From: Bradyrhizobium sp. BTAi1
GTDB taxonomy: Bacteria > Pseudomonadota > Alphaproteobacteria > Rhizobiales > Xanthobacteraceae
Length of the DNA: 64,000 nucleotides
NCBI RefSeq assembly: GCF_000015165.1
Contig: NC_009485.1
Location: 806,001-870,000 of the forward strand
Direction: 5' to 3'
Shown piece by piece: positions 24,039 to 33,670 of this stretch (positions are counted from its first letter, which is position 1; each line of letters begins with the position of its first letter). Both the position numbers and the translations under genes were made by a program. Under the pieces are notes generated by a model. That model had not been told where the DNA came from. It was given only the letters and a program-made list of their open reading frames with translations, and searched no databases.

Positions 24039-27000
24039 TCAGACGGCCTGTCCCGACGGCGCGGCGGCCCGGTCTGCGCCCTCCTGGCGGCGGGCTTCGG
24101 CCGCAAACAGCAGCGAGAGGATCACCGGCAGCAGGGTCAGGGTCAGCAAGGTCGCTGCTGCCAGTCCGCCGATGATCGCAAAGGCCATCGGTCCCCAGAA
24201 CACCTGCGGCGCGATCGGGATCATGCCGAGGATGGCGGCGAGCGCCGTCAGCAGGATCGGTCGCGCGCGGTGCCTTGCGGCCGCCTTGATGGCGTCATCG
24301 GTGGCCATGCCGCCTGCGACATTGATGTCCGCCTCCTCGATCAGGATCACGGCGTTGCGGATGATCATGCCGGCAAGCGCGATGACCCCGAGCTGGGCGA
24401 CGAAGCCCATCGCGGTGCCGGTCGGCAGCATCGCGCCGACCACGCCGATCAAGCCGAACGGTGCCATGGCCAGCGCAATGCCGGTCCGCGAGAAGCTGCG
24501 CAGCTGGACCATCAGCAGCGACACCATGACCAGCAGCATCAAGGGGATGACGGCGAAGATCGACGCATTGCCCTTGGCCGCCTCTTCGACCACGCCGCCC
24601 TCGGCGATGCGATAGCCGTCCGGCAGCCCCGCCGCGAACTTGGCCACGGCAGGCGAAAGCGCCTCCGAGACGGTGGCGGGCTGGACGGCTGCGTCGACGT
24701 CGGCCTGCACGGTGATGATCGGCAGCCGCTGCCGGCGCCAGATGATCGGCTCCTCGACGCCATAGGCGACGTCAGCGATCTGGCGCAGCGGGATCGCCGC
24801 GCCGTCGGGGCCGGTGATCTGCAGATTGGCCACGGTCGCCAGATCGTTGCGCTCGAGCCCAGCGGAGCGGACGACGACGTCGACCAGCCGGTTGGCGTCG
24901 CGGACCGTCGTGACCGGGCTGCCGGAGAAGATCGTGGCGAGCGCGGCAGCGACGTCCTGCGACGACAGGCCGACGGCGCGCGCTTCGGTCTGGCGGACCT
25001 TGACCTCGACGCTCTTCTGCGGCTCGCCGGCGCTCAGATTGACGTCGCGTGTCTCGGCATTGCCGGCCACGATGTTCGCAAGCTGCATGGCGATCTCGCG
25101 CACCTTGCCGACATCGGGGCCGGTGACACGATATTTCAGCGGCCAGCCGACCGGCGGCCCCAATTCGAGCGGGTTGGCGCGGGTGATCAGGTCGGCGAAC
25201 TCGGTGCGGAACGCGGCATCGAGCCTGGCCTTCACCCGGTCGCGGGCATCCAGATCCCTGGCCACGACCACCATCTGAGTCACGTTGTCATTGCTGAGCA
25301 GCACGTCCATCGGCAAATAGAAGCGGATGGCGCCGGCGCCCACATAGGTCGAGAAGCGGTCGATGTCCGGATCCGTCTTCAGCATGGCTTCGAGCCGCTT
25401 GGCCTGCACATCGGTTGCCTCGAACGAGGCGTTCTGCGGCAGTGTCAGGCTGACCAGCAGCTCGGGCCGGTCCGACGGCGGAAAGAACTGCTGCTCCAGC
25501 CGCATCGCGCCAAGGCCCGAGACGACAAGCGCCGTCAGCGAGACGATGATGGTGGCGGCCGGCCGGCGCAGCACGAGCTCGAGCAGCCGGTTGTAGGCGC
25601 GTCCGATCCGGCCGTCTTCATGGCCGTGCGCGGCCATGCTCTTCGGCAGGATCCAGGTGCCGATGATCGGCGAGAACAGCACCGCGACGATCCACGACGC
25701 CGACAGCGAGATCAGCACCACCATGAACAGCGAGAAGCAGTATTCGCCGGCGCTGGAGGCGGCGAAGCCGACCGGAATGAAGCCCGCGATCATCACGAGC
25801 GTCCCCGTGAGCATCGGAAAGGCGGTGGAGTCGTAGGCATAGGACGCTGCGCGGGCGCGATCCCAGCCGGCCTCCAGCCGCGACACCATCGCCTCCACGG
25901 TGATCATGGCGTCGTCGACCAAGAGGCCGAGCGCGATGATCAGGGCGCCGAGCGAGATGCGCTGCAGCCCGATGCCGGCGAGCTCCATGCCGACAAAGGT
26001 CATTGCGAGCACCAGCGGAATGGAGAAGGTCACGACCAGGCCGGCGCGCGCGCCGAGCGACAGGAACGACACCGCGAGCACGATCGCAATCGCCTCGACC
26101 AGCACCTTGAGGAAGCCGAAGATCGCATCCTTCACGACGCTCGACTGATCGGCGACCGCCACCATGTCGATACCGTGCGGCAGGCGGGCGCCGATCTCGG
26201 TCATGCGCTCGCGGACCGCCGCGCCGAATTCGGAGAGATTGCCAGTCGGCGCCATCGAGATCGCGAGGCCGAGCGCCTTCTCGCTATTGACGCGGAACGC
26301 GGCCGCCGGCGGGTCGACTGGAATGCGGCTGATCGTGGCGATGTCGGTCAGCGGCACGTAGCGCTGCGCGACGTGCAGGGTCACCGCCCGAAGGCTCGCC
26401 TCCGAGGCGAACGCGCCACTGACGCGCAGTGCGATCTTCTCCTCGCCGGTGCGGGTGACGCCGGCCGGCTGCACCGCGTTCTGCGCCGCCAGCGCGTTCA
26501 TCACCTGCTGCGCATTAAGGCCGAAGGCGGCGAGCTTGCGTGGCGAGAATTCGACCGCGATCTGCTCTTCCTGCACGCCGAGCAGCTGGACCTTGCCGAC
26601 ATCCTTGACGCGCAGCACCTCGGCGCGGATCGTGTCCAGCCGGTCGCGCAGCTCGCGATCGGAGAAGCCTTCGGCCGTGAAGCCATAGATGATGCCGAAC
26701 GTATCGCCGAACTCATCGTTGAAGAACGGGCCGCGCACGCCTGACGGCAGCATCGGGGCGATGTCGCCGACCTTCTTGCGCACCTGGTACCAGACGTCCG
26801 AGACGGCCTGCGGAGGCGTATCGTCGCGCAGGTTCACCATGATCACGGACTCGCCGGCGCGCGTATAGCTGTCGAGCCGATCGAGATAGGGCGTCTCTTC
26901 GAGCTTCTGCTCGATGCGGTCGGTGACGAGGTTGGTCGTGTCCGCGACGGTGGCGCCGGGCCAGATCACCGACACCACCATGGTCTTGATCGTGAAGGGC

Positions 27001-27152
27001 GGGTCCTCGTTGCGTGTCAGCTTAGTGTAGCTCCACGCGCCGGCCAGCAGCACCACGATCATCATGAAGATGACGAGGGATGATTGGCGCAGCGCCCAGG
27101 CCGAGAGGTTGAAGCCGGAGCCGTGACCGGAGTGGGTGTCGGGCGCGCTCAT
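24039..27152 (-). CDS. RND efflux transporter permease
   Basis: The inner-membrane pump subunit of a tripartite efflux system, 1037 residues, proton driven. It has the usual two halves, each with a large periplasmic loop. The first helix is followed by the segment NEDPPFTIKTMVV that marks the TriC/VexF-like branch of HAE-1/HAE-2 pumps. Helix 4 carries the acidic proton relay (GLLVDDAMITVEAM). Its ATG overlaps the adaptor stop. It is third in a TetR-adaptor-permease operon; no outer-membrane channel gene is adjacent, so a shared TolC-type channel is expected. Substrates could be drugs, solvents or biocides. Confidence 0.95.
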   Translation of the reverse strand: MSAPDTHSGHGSGFNLSAWALRQSSLVIFMMIVVLLAGAWSYTKLTRNEDPPFTIKTMVVSVIWPGATVADTTNLVTDRIEQKLEETPYLDRLDSYTRAGESVIMVNLRDDTPPQAVSDVWYQVRKKVGDIAPMLPSGVRGPFFNDEFGDTFGIIYGFTAEGFSDRELRDRLDTIRAEVLRVKDVGKVQLLGVQEEQIAVEFSPRKLAAFGLNAQQVMNALAAQNAVQPAGVTRTGEEKIALRVSGAFASEASLRAVTLHVAQRYVPLTDIATISRIPVDPPAAAFRVNSEKALGLAISMAPTGNLSEFGAAVRERMTEIGARLPHGIDMVAVADQSSVVKDAIFGFLKVLVEAIAIVLAVSFLSLGARAGLVVTFSIPLVLAMTFVGMELAGIGLQRISLGALIIALGLLVDDAMITVEAMVSRLEAGWDRARAASYAYDSTAFPMLTGTLVMIAGFIPVGFAASSAGEYCFSLFMVVLISLSASWIVAVLFSPIIGTWILPKSMAAHGHEDGRIGRAYNRLLELVLRRPAATIIVSLTALVVSGLGAMRLEQQFFPPSDRPELLVSLTLPQNASFEATDVQAKRLEAMLKTDPDIDRFSTYVGAGAIRFYLPMDVLLSNDNVTQMVVVARDLDARDRVKARLDAAFRTEFADLITRANPLELGPPVGWPLKYRVTGPDVGKVREIAMQLANIVAGNAETRDVNLSAGEPQKSVEVKVRQTEARAVGLSSQDVAAALATIFSGSPVTTVRDANRLVDVVVRSAGLERNDLATVANLQITGPDGAAIPLRQIADVAYGVEEPIIWRRQRLPIITVQADVDAAVQPATVSEALSPAVAKFAAGLPDGYRIAEGGVVEEAAKGNASIFAVIPLMLLVMVSLLMVQLRSFSRTGIALAMAPFGLIGVVGAMLPTGTAMGFVAQLGVIALAGMIIRNAVILIEEADINVAGGMATDDAIKAAARHRARPILLTALAAILGMIPIAPQVFWGPMAFAIIGGLAAATLLTLTLLPVILSLLFAAEARRQEGADRAAAPSGQAV

Positions 27153-28231
27153 TTCACATCTCCATCAAAGGCGACAATCTGGTCGGGACGCAGCTTGCTG
27201 ACGCCGGCGGTGACGATGTCGTCGCCGGCCGCAAGCCCGGAGGTGACGTAGATGGTCGAAGCCGTGTAGCGGCTGACGGTCACCGGCTTGCGCTTGAGCG
27301 TCTTGCTGCGCGGCTCGACGACATAGACCGCCGGTTGTCCGTTCTCAGCGGTCAGCGCCGAGGCGGGCAATGCGATGCTGCGCCCGGCCAGATAGCGCAC
27401 CGAGCCGGTCACGACGGCGCCATAGGACAGCGGCGGCGTGTCGGGGAGGGCAACGCGGACGCGGTAGGTCCGGGTCGAGGGATCGGCGGTCGGGCTCACG
27501 TCGCGCACGCGTCCGCTCAACACCACCGATGGATCGGACACGAGCGTGACCTTCACCTCGATATCGGGCGGCGCGTTGTTGATCACACTTTCGGCGACGT
27601 TGAACACCGCGTCGCGCTCGAGCGACGAGGCAAGCCGGACCACCATCTGGCCGGCGGGCACGACTTGCCCCGCATTGGCGCCGATGGCGGTGATCACGCC
27701 GGTCTCCGGCGCGAGCAGCCGCGTGTAGCTCAGCCGCGCCTTGGCATTGGCGAGCGCGGAGGCGGCCGCGTCGAGGCGCGCCTTGGCCGAGCGCCAATTC
27801 GCGTCGGCCTCATCGACCCGGACCTGGGCGACGATCTGCTTGTCGAGCAGGATCTGCTGTCGTTCCAGCGTGGTCTTCGCCAGGCTTTCCGCTGCCGTGG
27901 CGCTGGCAAGATCCGCTTCCGCCGCACGCAGCTCGTTGGCGACGTTGGTATCGTCGAGCGTGGCGAGCAACTCGCCCTTCTGCACGCTGGCTCCGATCTC
28001 GACCTGGCGGGAGGTGACGCGCCCGTCGATCCGGAAACCGAGATCGGTCTCGACATGGGGACGAACCTCGCCGGTCTGGGTGATCTCTTCACCGCCGTCG
28101 ATGGGCGTTGCCTTGACCGTCCTGACCGGGCGGGGCTTTTCAGCGGCCGGCGGCGGCTCTTGACAGGCCGCCAGTGTGAACAGGGCAAGCAACAGGGTGG
28201 CGCCTGAAGGCGCGTGCCGACTGAACGTCAT
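27149..28231 (-). CDS. RND efflux periplasmic adaptor (membrane fusion lipoprotein)
   Basis: A 360-residue adaptor that bridges the RND pump and the outer-membrane channel. The N-terminus is a lipoprotein signal with lipobox LAAC (LLLALFTLAACQEPP). Next come a barrel-sandwich half (GFRIDGRV), a helical hairpin (about 90-165, EAADLASATAAESLAKTTLERQ), the second lipoyl half (LLAPETGVITAIGANAGQVVPAGQ) and a beta-barrel with SPTADPSTRTYRVRV. It is coupled to the pump gene by an ATGA overlap and follows the TetR gene by 7 bases. Confidence 0.94.
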   Translation of the reverse strand: MTFSRHAPSGATLLLALFTLAACQEPPPAAEKPRPVRTVKATPIDGGEEITQTGEVRPHVETDLGFRIDGRVTSRQVEIGASVQKGELLATLDDTNVANELRAAEADLASATAAESLAKTTLERQQILLDKQIVAQVRVDEADANWRSAKARLDAAASALANAKARLSYTRLLAPETGVITAIGANAGQVVPAGQMVVRLASSLERDAVFNVAESVINNAPPDIEVKVTLVSDPSVVLSGRVRDVSPTADPSTRTYRVRVALPDTPPLSYGAVVTGSVRYLAGRSIALPASALTAENGQPAVYVVEPRSKTLKRKPVTVSRYTASTIYVTSGLAAGDDIVTAGVSKLRPDQIVAFDGDVK

Positions 28232-28238
28232 GGGGAGT

Positions 28239-28859
28239 TTACCTCGTCGTTGAGGGAGGGACAGACAAGCCGCGGAGCATCGTGTCCGCGGCGGTAGCGG
28301 CCAGCCGAAGCAGGTCGCCGAAATCGATCTGGTTGACGGTGACCCCGAGCGTGACGATGCCGTGGACGCTGCCCCACAGCAGTTGCGTCGCAGCCTCTGC
28401 CGGCATCGCCTGCAACGCTCCGGCGCGGATCGCCTGCTCGACGCGCGCCTGCAGCCGCAGATAGGAGGCGAAGAAGTCCTGCTCGCGCGCGAGTTCGTCG
28501 AACTGCCCGAGATCGTTTTCGAGGAACATCAGCCTGAAGCGGGCGGGATCGGCGAGGGCGAATTCCGCATAGGCCCTCAGTATGCCGGCAATCGCATCGA
28601 CATCGTGGTCATGAGCGGCGTCCATGGCGACGATCCGGGCGTCGAGCTCGGCAATGGCATCCGACCAGAGGGCCATCAGCACGTGCTGCTTGGTCGGAAA
28701 ATAGCGATAGAGGGCTCCCGCCGTCAGTCCGATCGCGCTGGCGATGCGGCGCATCGACAGCGCCGCATAGCCCTCGCTGGCAACGATCGCCGCGGTTTCC
28801 GCCAGGATGCGGCGCCTTGTGCTGTCGAGTTCGTCGGGTGTGAGCGCGGGCCGGGCCAT
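28239..28859 (-). CDS. TetR/AcrR family regulator of the RND operon
   Basis: A 206-residue repressor. The N-terminal HTH (about 10-55) is RRRILAETAAIVASEGYAALSMRRIASAIGLTAGALYRYFPTKQHVLMAL. The C-terminal all-helical part binds the inducer and dimerises. A GGAG lies 6-9 bases before its ATG. It is the first gene of the efflux operon, so its own repression controls adaptor and pump. The upstream region holds two AAACRYGTTT palindromes that could be its operator. Confidence 0.94.
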   Translation of the reverse strand: MARPALTPDELDSTRRRILAETAAIVASEGYAALSMRRIASAIGLTAGALYRYFPTKQHVLMALWSDAIAELDARIVAMDAAHDHDVDAIAGILRAYAEFALADPARFRLMFLENDLGQFDELAREQDFFASYLRLQARVEQAIRAGALQAMPAEAATQLLWGSVHGIVTLGVTVNQIDFGDLLRLAATAADTMLRGLSVPPSTTR

Positions 28860-28878
28860 GCCATCTCCAAACAGTCGT

Positions 28879-28914
28879 AAACGCGTTTATTATTGATGTT
28901 TATTAAACGTGTTT
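28879..28914. promoter_or_regulatory. Candidate TetR operator: paired AAACRYGTTT palindromes
   Basis: AAACGCGTTT (28879-28888) and AAACGTGTTT (28905-28914) lie 26 bases apart, just upstream of the tetR start. Together with the TTATTA segments between them they form a larger imperfect dyad. The region is AT-rich, fitting a promoter with an overlapping repressor site. Confidence 0.6.
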
Positions 28915-29011
28915 TTCAATACGTCAAGAGATGTTCCGGCCGCTGCTCATCATCCAGCGACATCCTAAGTATCTGATTTTATGGAATATATTGACCGATG
29001 ACGGCCGGCGA

Positions 29012-29839
29012 TCACAGAGGCTTGAGCTGGACGCTGACCAGTTTCATCGCCTCCGCGTCCTTCGGGTCGAGCCAGCGGATCTCGCGAGTCTGCGACATGG
29101 CCTCGATCACCTGGGATGAGACCCCCATCCGCGTCATGTAGCCGAGGATTGCGCCGGTCACGCGCTGCGTATCGGCCACGGCGTCCTCGCCCTGGGCGGC
29201 AGACGTGAACCGGTGCACGCCGAGTGCCGAGCCATCGAGGCCGTACCGGGTCTGGCCACCGGCAAAGGCGAAAACGCAGGCGCTGGCGCAGGTGGCGGGG
29301 CGAATCCGGCCGGCATCGTCCACGGCCCCCACGGCGGTGGCGAGGCCATGAGCGCGCAGGATCTCGCCCATCAGCACGCCCTGGTCGAGACTGCCGCCGG
29401 GCGAGGCCAGCAGCACGATGTCGCCGGGCTTCAGCTGCGCTTCGTCGATGCGCGCGCGCAGCCAGCCCGCCGCCGCAGGACCGATGCTGCCGCGAACAGC
29501 GAGCACGGCGCGCTTTGGCGTCAGTCCGGGAATCGCGGCGTCGGCGATCAGTCGCGACGACAGGCTGGGCGACACATACTGATCCTTCCAGAACGACCAG
29601 GCATCGGGACGCGACAGGTCGCGATAGGCGCGAATGCCGGTGCCGAGCACGATGGCGACGAAGAAGATCACCGAGCCGATCCGCCGCCACCGGACCCCTG
29701 ACGGAAGGCGGTCGGTCATGTCCGGCGGCTGCGGCGGAGGAGCGGAGGTCACCGTCGAGGCCGGCCGCGGCGCAACGCGGGGACCCGTCGGCGACTGCCG
29801 GAAGCGCGCCCCGTCCTGCTGTCCGTCTTCGGCTGACAC
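29012..29839 (-). CDS. Membrane-anchored ClpP/crotonase-fold protein
   Basis: A protein of about 275 residues with a ~45-residue N-terminal tail rich in Pro and Gln, one helix (RIGSVIFFVAIVLGTGI), and a soluble domain of ClpP-like fold, probably periplasmic. VLLASPGGSLDQGVLMGEILRAHG resembles the ClpP/SppA glycine-rich oxyanion segment, and CASACVFAFAGG places a serine where the nucleophile is expected. A histidine follows in LGVHRF. It may be a protease or an inactive relative. I chose the GTG at 29839 (GAGGGAG 7 bases upstream). ATG 29719 and GTG 29878 are alternatives. Function is unknown. Confidence 0.75.
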   Translation of the reverse strand: MSAEDGQQDGARFRQSPTGPRVAPRPASTVTSAPPPQPPDMTDRLPSGVRWRRIGSVIFFVAIVLGTGIRAYRDLSRPDAWSFWKDQYVSPSLSSRLIADAAIPGLTPKRAVLAVRGSIGPAAAGWLRARIDEAQLKPGDIVLLASPGGSLDQGVLMGEILRAHGLATAVGAVDDAGRIRPATCASACVFAFAGGQTRYGLDGSALGVHRFTSAAQGEDAVADTQRVTGAILGYMTRMGVSSQVIEAMSQTREIRWLDPKDAEAMKLVSVQLKPL

Positions 29840-29995
29840 GCTCGCACTCCCTCGGGCGCCCCATGATGGTCCGCCCACCTAGCTATACGGATGGGCGGCG
29901 CGACACTATGGCGGGCGAGCGCGGGCGTTCAGAATCTTGCCGCCCGGCCGGGCGGTCTTCATCCCAATGTCCGGCGGCGGCTCGGAGCACGGCGC

Positions 29996-32900
29996 TCAGC
30001 GTGGCGCCGCTGCTGCGGTCCGCTTCGCCATGGCGGCCTTGGCGGCTGCCGCCCTGGCGATGGTCTGGGCGCCGTCCCAGCCACCGGCGGGCGCCGGCAC
30101 ATTGACTGCGTCGTCCGGCTGCGGCTCGACGGTGAAGGTCTGGATCGCGAGCTTCGCGGCGGCGAGCGACTGGGCATCGAGCCGCTTGGCGACATCGTCG
30201 CGCTTGCGGCCGGCATCGGCATCGCCCTGTGCCGCCGCGAGGCTGAACCATTTGTAGGATTCAGCGAGGTTCTGTTCGACCCCGATGCCGCGGGCATAGA
30301 GAATGCCGAGATTGTACTGGCTGTCAGCCACACCGCGCTCGGCCGCCTTGCGGAACCACTGCGACGCGCTCTTGTAGTTCGCGCCCTTGCCGCCGCCATC
30401 GGCGTCGAGCACCGCGAGATTATGCATCGCCTTGGCGTTGCCGCGTTCGGCGGCGACGACATAATAGCGGCGCGCGATGTCGGCGTCCTTCTTCACGCCG
30501 AGGCCCTTCTCGTAGAAGGTGCCGAGACGAAACACCGCCGGAATGAGTCCGGCCTGCGCGGCGCGGTCATACCATTTCGCCGCTTCCTCGTAGTTCGCGG
30601 CGATGCCCTTGCCTTCGGCGAAGCGCACGCCGACCTCGTAGGCCGCCGTCGGGTCTCCCTTCAGGGCGGAATTGCGCAGCGCCAGCCCGCCGATGCCGTC
30701 GGGCAGCTTTTCGGACGTCGGCACCTGCACGAGGCCGAGCTTCTGGCCGTTGGCCGCGGTCGGCACCGTGCCGGTGACGTCGGGCGCGGCGGCAGCGGCT
30801 GCCTGCTTGTCGGTATCCTGCGGGATCGCGAGCATCGCGATGGTCTCGGCCTCGGTCGGCATCGACCTGTTGTAGGACTGACGGTCCATCGGCGTCGGCG
30901 AGGTCAATGACGGGACGCTCTGATCCGGTGTCGCCGGCCGCGGCGAGAGGCTCGGTGTCGCCGACGGCATCTGTGCGCGCGGCGCCTCACCTTGGCTCTC
31001 CATCGGGGTGATCGGCGGTGGCGTGCTGCCGGAGTCGAGCAGCGACATCGCGAATTTGAAGGTGCCGAGCACGATCACGACGACGCTGGCGCCGACCAGC
31101 AGCGAGCGGATCTTCGATCCGATCGTCGAGACCTCCTCGTCGCCTTCAGCCGTGAGGGCGACCGTCGGCTTGTCCTTGATCTTGGCCTTTGCAGCTTCCT
31201 TTGGAAGGTCCTTGACGGCTTCCTTGGGGGGCTCCTTGGCCTTCGGCTTGTCCTTCTTGGCCTTGTCCGCCTTCTTCGCGTCGACCGGCTGGGCTGCGGC
31301 TGCCGCCTGGGCGGCCCGGCGGGCCGCCGCGATGAAGCTCGAGGTCGAAACCGGTTCGCGCTTGCCGGCCGGAAGCTCGCTGAGCGCATCCTCGGAGGCC
31401 GCGATCCGTTCCGCAGGGGAGGCGGTGCGGCCGAGCGGACGCGTACCGGGCTCCAGCGGATGATCCGGCGGCAATTCGGGGACGATGGGGGTCGGGCGCG
31501 CCGCCTGGGCCGCGTGGGGCTCCAGGATCTCGGCGATCGCCTTGGGCGGGATCGGCGGTGGAGGCGCGGCCGGGGCGGCCGCCGCATGGAAGTCGCGCGG
31601 CGCTGCCGCGAAGGCCGCTTGGTTGGCAGCCGGGCTCACGATCTGCGCCGAAGGCTGCTCGGTCGCCGGGTTCGGCAGTTCGGGCCGATAAGCCGGTTCG
31701 GGCCGGGCCGGCTCGGCATAGGTCTGCGGCGCAGGCGCGCGCGCCGCCGGCATCGGCGCCTCGATCGGGGGAGCCAGAATGGCGGCGGGTTGGCTCGAGG
31801 TCGCGCGCACATTGCGCAGATCACCCTCGATCATGGCGAGCCGGTCGACGACGTGGCCGAGCGTATTGTGGACCGCTTCCAGCGAGTCCTGGGTGTTGCG
31901 ATCGGTTTCGGTCTGGCTGAAGCGGATATCCGACAGCTCGCGCTTGACGACGTCGATCAGGCCGCCGTCCTGCGACGTCTCGCGTTGCGACCTGCTCTCG
32001 GCGAGTGCGGCAAAGGTCGCCTGCTGACGCTCCAGATAGCGCAGGATGTCCTGCAGCCCGTCCTCGACGCGGGTCATATTGCCGCCGCGCGGATCGTTGG
32101 CCGCCTCGAGCCGCTCGAGCAGGAAGCTGATCCGCTGCTCGAGATGGGTGATCGCCGACGAGCCGTCATTGCCGACCTGCAGCCGGTCGATGCGGTCCGA
32201 CAGGCCGCGCAGCGCGTCCTCGATCTGGGCGGAATTGTCAGGTGCCGCGGCGGGCCGCTCGCGATTCTCCAAGGTCGAGGTCAGTGCCGCGATGCGCTGC
32301 TCGAGCGCCGCAAACGAATCGTGGAAGGAGTCGTGCGTGTCGCGGGCCTGCGTGACCTGGTCGACCTTCGAGGACAATTGCCGCAGATCGTCCGAGAGCC
32401 GCTCCAGCGCATCGTTGGAGGCGACGTTGGCCACGATCGCGCGCAAGGCAGTGATCGCGCTTTCGAGCTGCTGCACCGTGCCGGGGTCGTCATTGGCGCG
32501 CAGGATCAGATCGAGCTTGGTCCCGAGATTGCGAATCGCCTCGTCATAGACCGCGAGCTGCTCGGCCGGCTTCAGCGAGCCCACGACCTCGCGAATGTCC
32601 GTCAGCGCGCGTTCGATGCCGGCCAGCGCATGGCCGTCGACGCCGCTCTGGCGGTTCTCGTCGATGCGGCGCGACAGCGAGCGGATCTCGTTCTCGAGCG
32701 ATTCGATCGCGCGCCGCGGCATTGCCTCGGTGATGGCGTGGCGGATCTCGGCGAGGTCGTTGCGGAAGCCGGCGATCGACTGTTCGATGCCGTCCTCAGG
32801 CCGCTGCAGCGACTCGATCTGGCTCGTGATCTTGAGGAGGTGGCGTTCGAGCTGCGAAAAATCCGGGCCGGGCGCGGCGGCCGGCGGTGGCGTCATCAAC

Positions 32901-33478
32901 GGTGCCGCGGCGGGAGTCATCGCGGGAACGGTCGGCGGCGCCTGATGCGACGGCAGGGCGCGCGCATTGTCGAGCTCGCTCTGCCGGGCGCTGATCTCGG
33001 CGACGGCGATGTCGAACGCGCCGGGGTTCAATGGTTGAGCCGGGCGATAGAGCTGCGACGCCGCGCGCTCCACGCCGTCCGGTCCGCGGTAGCGCTCCTC
33101 GGTGGCCGATTTGCGCAGCGGCGTCGAGATCTGCGACAGGCGGGCATCGAGCCGGGAAATGGCCTCGTTGAGCTGACGGGCGACGCCCTGCTCGTCGCGG
33201 GGCGTGTCTTTGCGCGCGACCGGGCGCGACATCTGCTCGATCTGGCGGGCGATGGAGTCGAGCCGCTGATGAATGTCGGTGACTTCACGGGCATCGCGAT
33301 TCGCCGGCGGCGTGGCGCGCGGCGGATAGCTGCTGCGGAAATCGGGCGGAGCAGATGCTCCGAGCGTGGAGTTGATCCAGTCGTTCAGCGTCATCCCGGC
33401 GCGCTGCGCCGCGGCCTCGGCCCTCTCGCGGACGGTTGGGTCGATGCCTTCATTACTCCACGGTACGCGCGAATTCAT
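29996..33478 (-). CDS. PodJ-like coiled-coil and Sel1-repeat protein
   Basis: A 1160-residue single-span protein. The N-terminus (VPWSNEGIDPTVRERAEAAAQRAGMTLNDWIN) resembles polar organising proteins such as PodJ. Residues ~45-560 are rich in heptad-like coiled coil. A Pro/Ala-rich and then Lys-rich (KKADKAKKDKPKAKEPPKE) linker leads to one transmembrane helix at about 782-802 (LLVGASVVVIVLGTFKFAMSLL). The periplasmic part has a Ser/Pro linker and about four or five Sel1/TPR-like repeats (~930-1095). I see no peptidoglycan-binding domain at the end, unlike Caulobacter PodJ. The likely job is cell-pole or division-site organisation. It is a monocistronic gene. Confidence 0.82.
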   Translation of the reverse strand: MNSRVPWSNEGIDPTVRERAEAAAQRAGMTLNDWINSTLGASAPPDFRSSYPPRATPPANRDAREVTDIHQRLDSIARQIEQMSRPVARKDTPRDEQGVARQLNEAISRLDARLSQISTPLRKSATEERYRGPDGVERAASQLYRPAQPLNPGAFDIAVAEISARQSELDNARALPSHQAPPTVPAMTPAAAPLMTPPPAAAPGPDFSQLERHLLKITSQIESLQRPEDGIEQSIAGFRNDLAEIRHAITEAMPRRAIESLENEIRSLSRRIDENRQSGVDGHALAGIERALTDIREVVGSLKPAEQLAVYDEAIRNLGTKLDLILRANDDPGTVQQLESAITALRAIVANVASNDALERLSDDLRQLSSKVDQVTQARDTHDSFHDSFAALEQRIAALTSTLENRERPAAAPDNSAQIEDALRGLSDRIDRLQVGNDGSSAITHLEQRISFLLERLEAANDPRGGNMTRVEDGLQDILRYLERQQATFAALAESRSQRETSQDGGLIDVVKRELSDIRFSQTETDRNTQDSLEAVHNTLGHVVDRLAMIEGDLRNVRATSSQPAAILAPPIEAPMPAARAPAPQTYAEPARPEPAYRPELPNPATEQPSAQIVSPAANQAAFAAAPRDFHAAAAPAAPPPPIPPKAIAEILEPHAAQAARPTPIVPELPPDHPLEPGTRPLGRTASPAERIAASEDALSELPAGKREPVSTSSFIAAARRAAQAAAAAQPVDAKKADKAKKDKPKAKEPPKEAVKDLPKEAAKAKIKDKPTVALTAEGDEEVSTIGSKIRSLLVGASVVVIVLGTFKFAMSLLDSGSTPPPITPMESQGEAPRAQMPSATPSLSPRPATPDQSVPSLTSPTPMDRQSYNRSMPTEAETIAMLAIPQDTDKQAAAAAAPDVTGTVPTAANGQKLGLVQVPTSEKLPDGIGGLALRNSALKGDPTAAYEVGVRFAEGKGIAANYEEAAKWYDRAAQAGLIPAVFRLGTFYEKGLGVKKDADIARRYYVVAAERGNAKAMHNLAVLDADGGGKGANYKSASQWFRKAAERGVADSQYNLGILYARGIGVEQNLAESYKWFSLAAAQGDADAGRKRDDVAKRLDAQSLAAAKLAIQTFTVEPQPDDAVNVPAPAGGWDGAQTIARAAAAKAAMAKRTAAAAPR

Positions 33479-33670
33479 GTCTCGTCCGGTTCCGCTTCCA
33501 GCGCTCCACCCAGCGCCTCCAGCCTCCCCACGCGTCCCGGATTAGAAGATGAACGGAACCGCGCAGATCGTCTGCTCCAGGTCCGGACTTTTGGCTTTTA
33601 CGGTAAATATCGGGTTAAGTTTACCATCGTCACCGTCATAAGTTTTGCAGGCGCACGTAAGCCCGGCGCA

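Noticed and set aside
23916..26744. 942-codon open frame antisense to the RND pump gene
   Set aside because: It mirrors the pump reading frame, is rich in Arg/Gly/Asp/Gln, and matches no family. Such frames arise from high GC at third positions.
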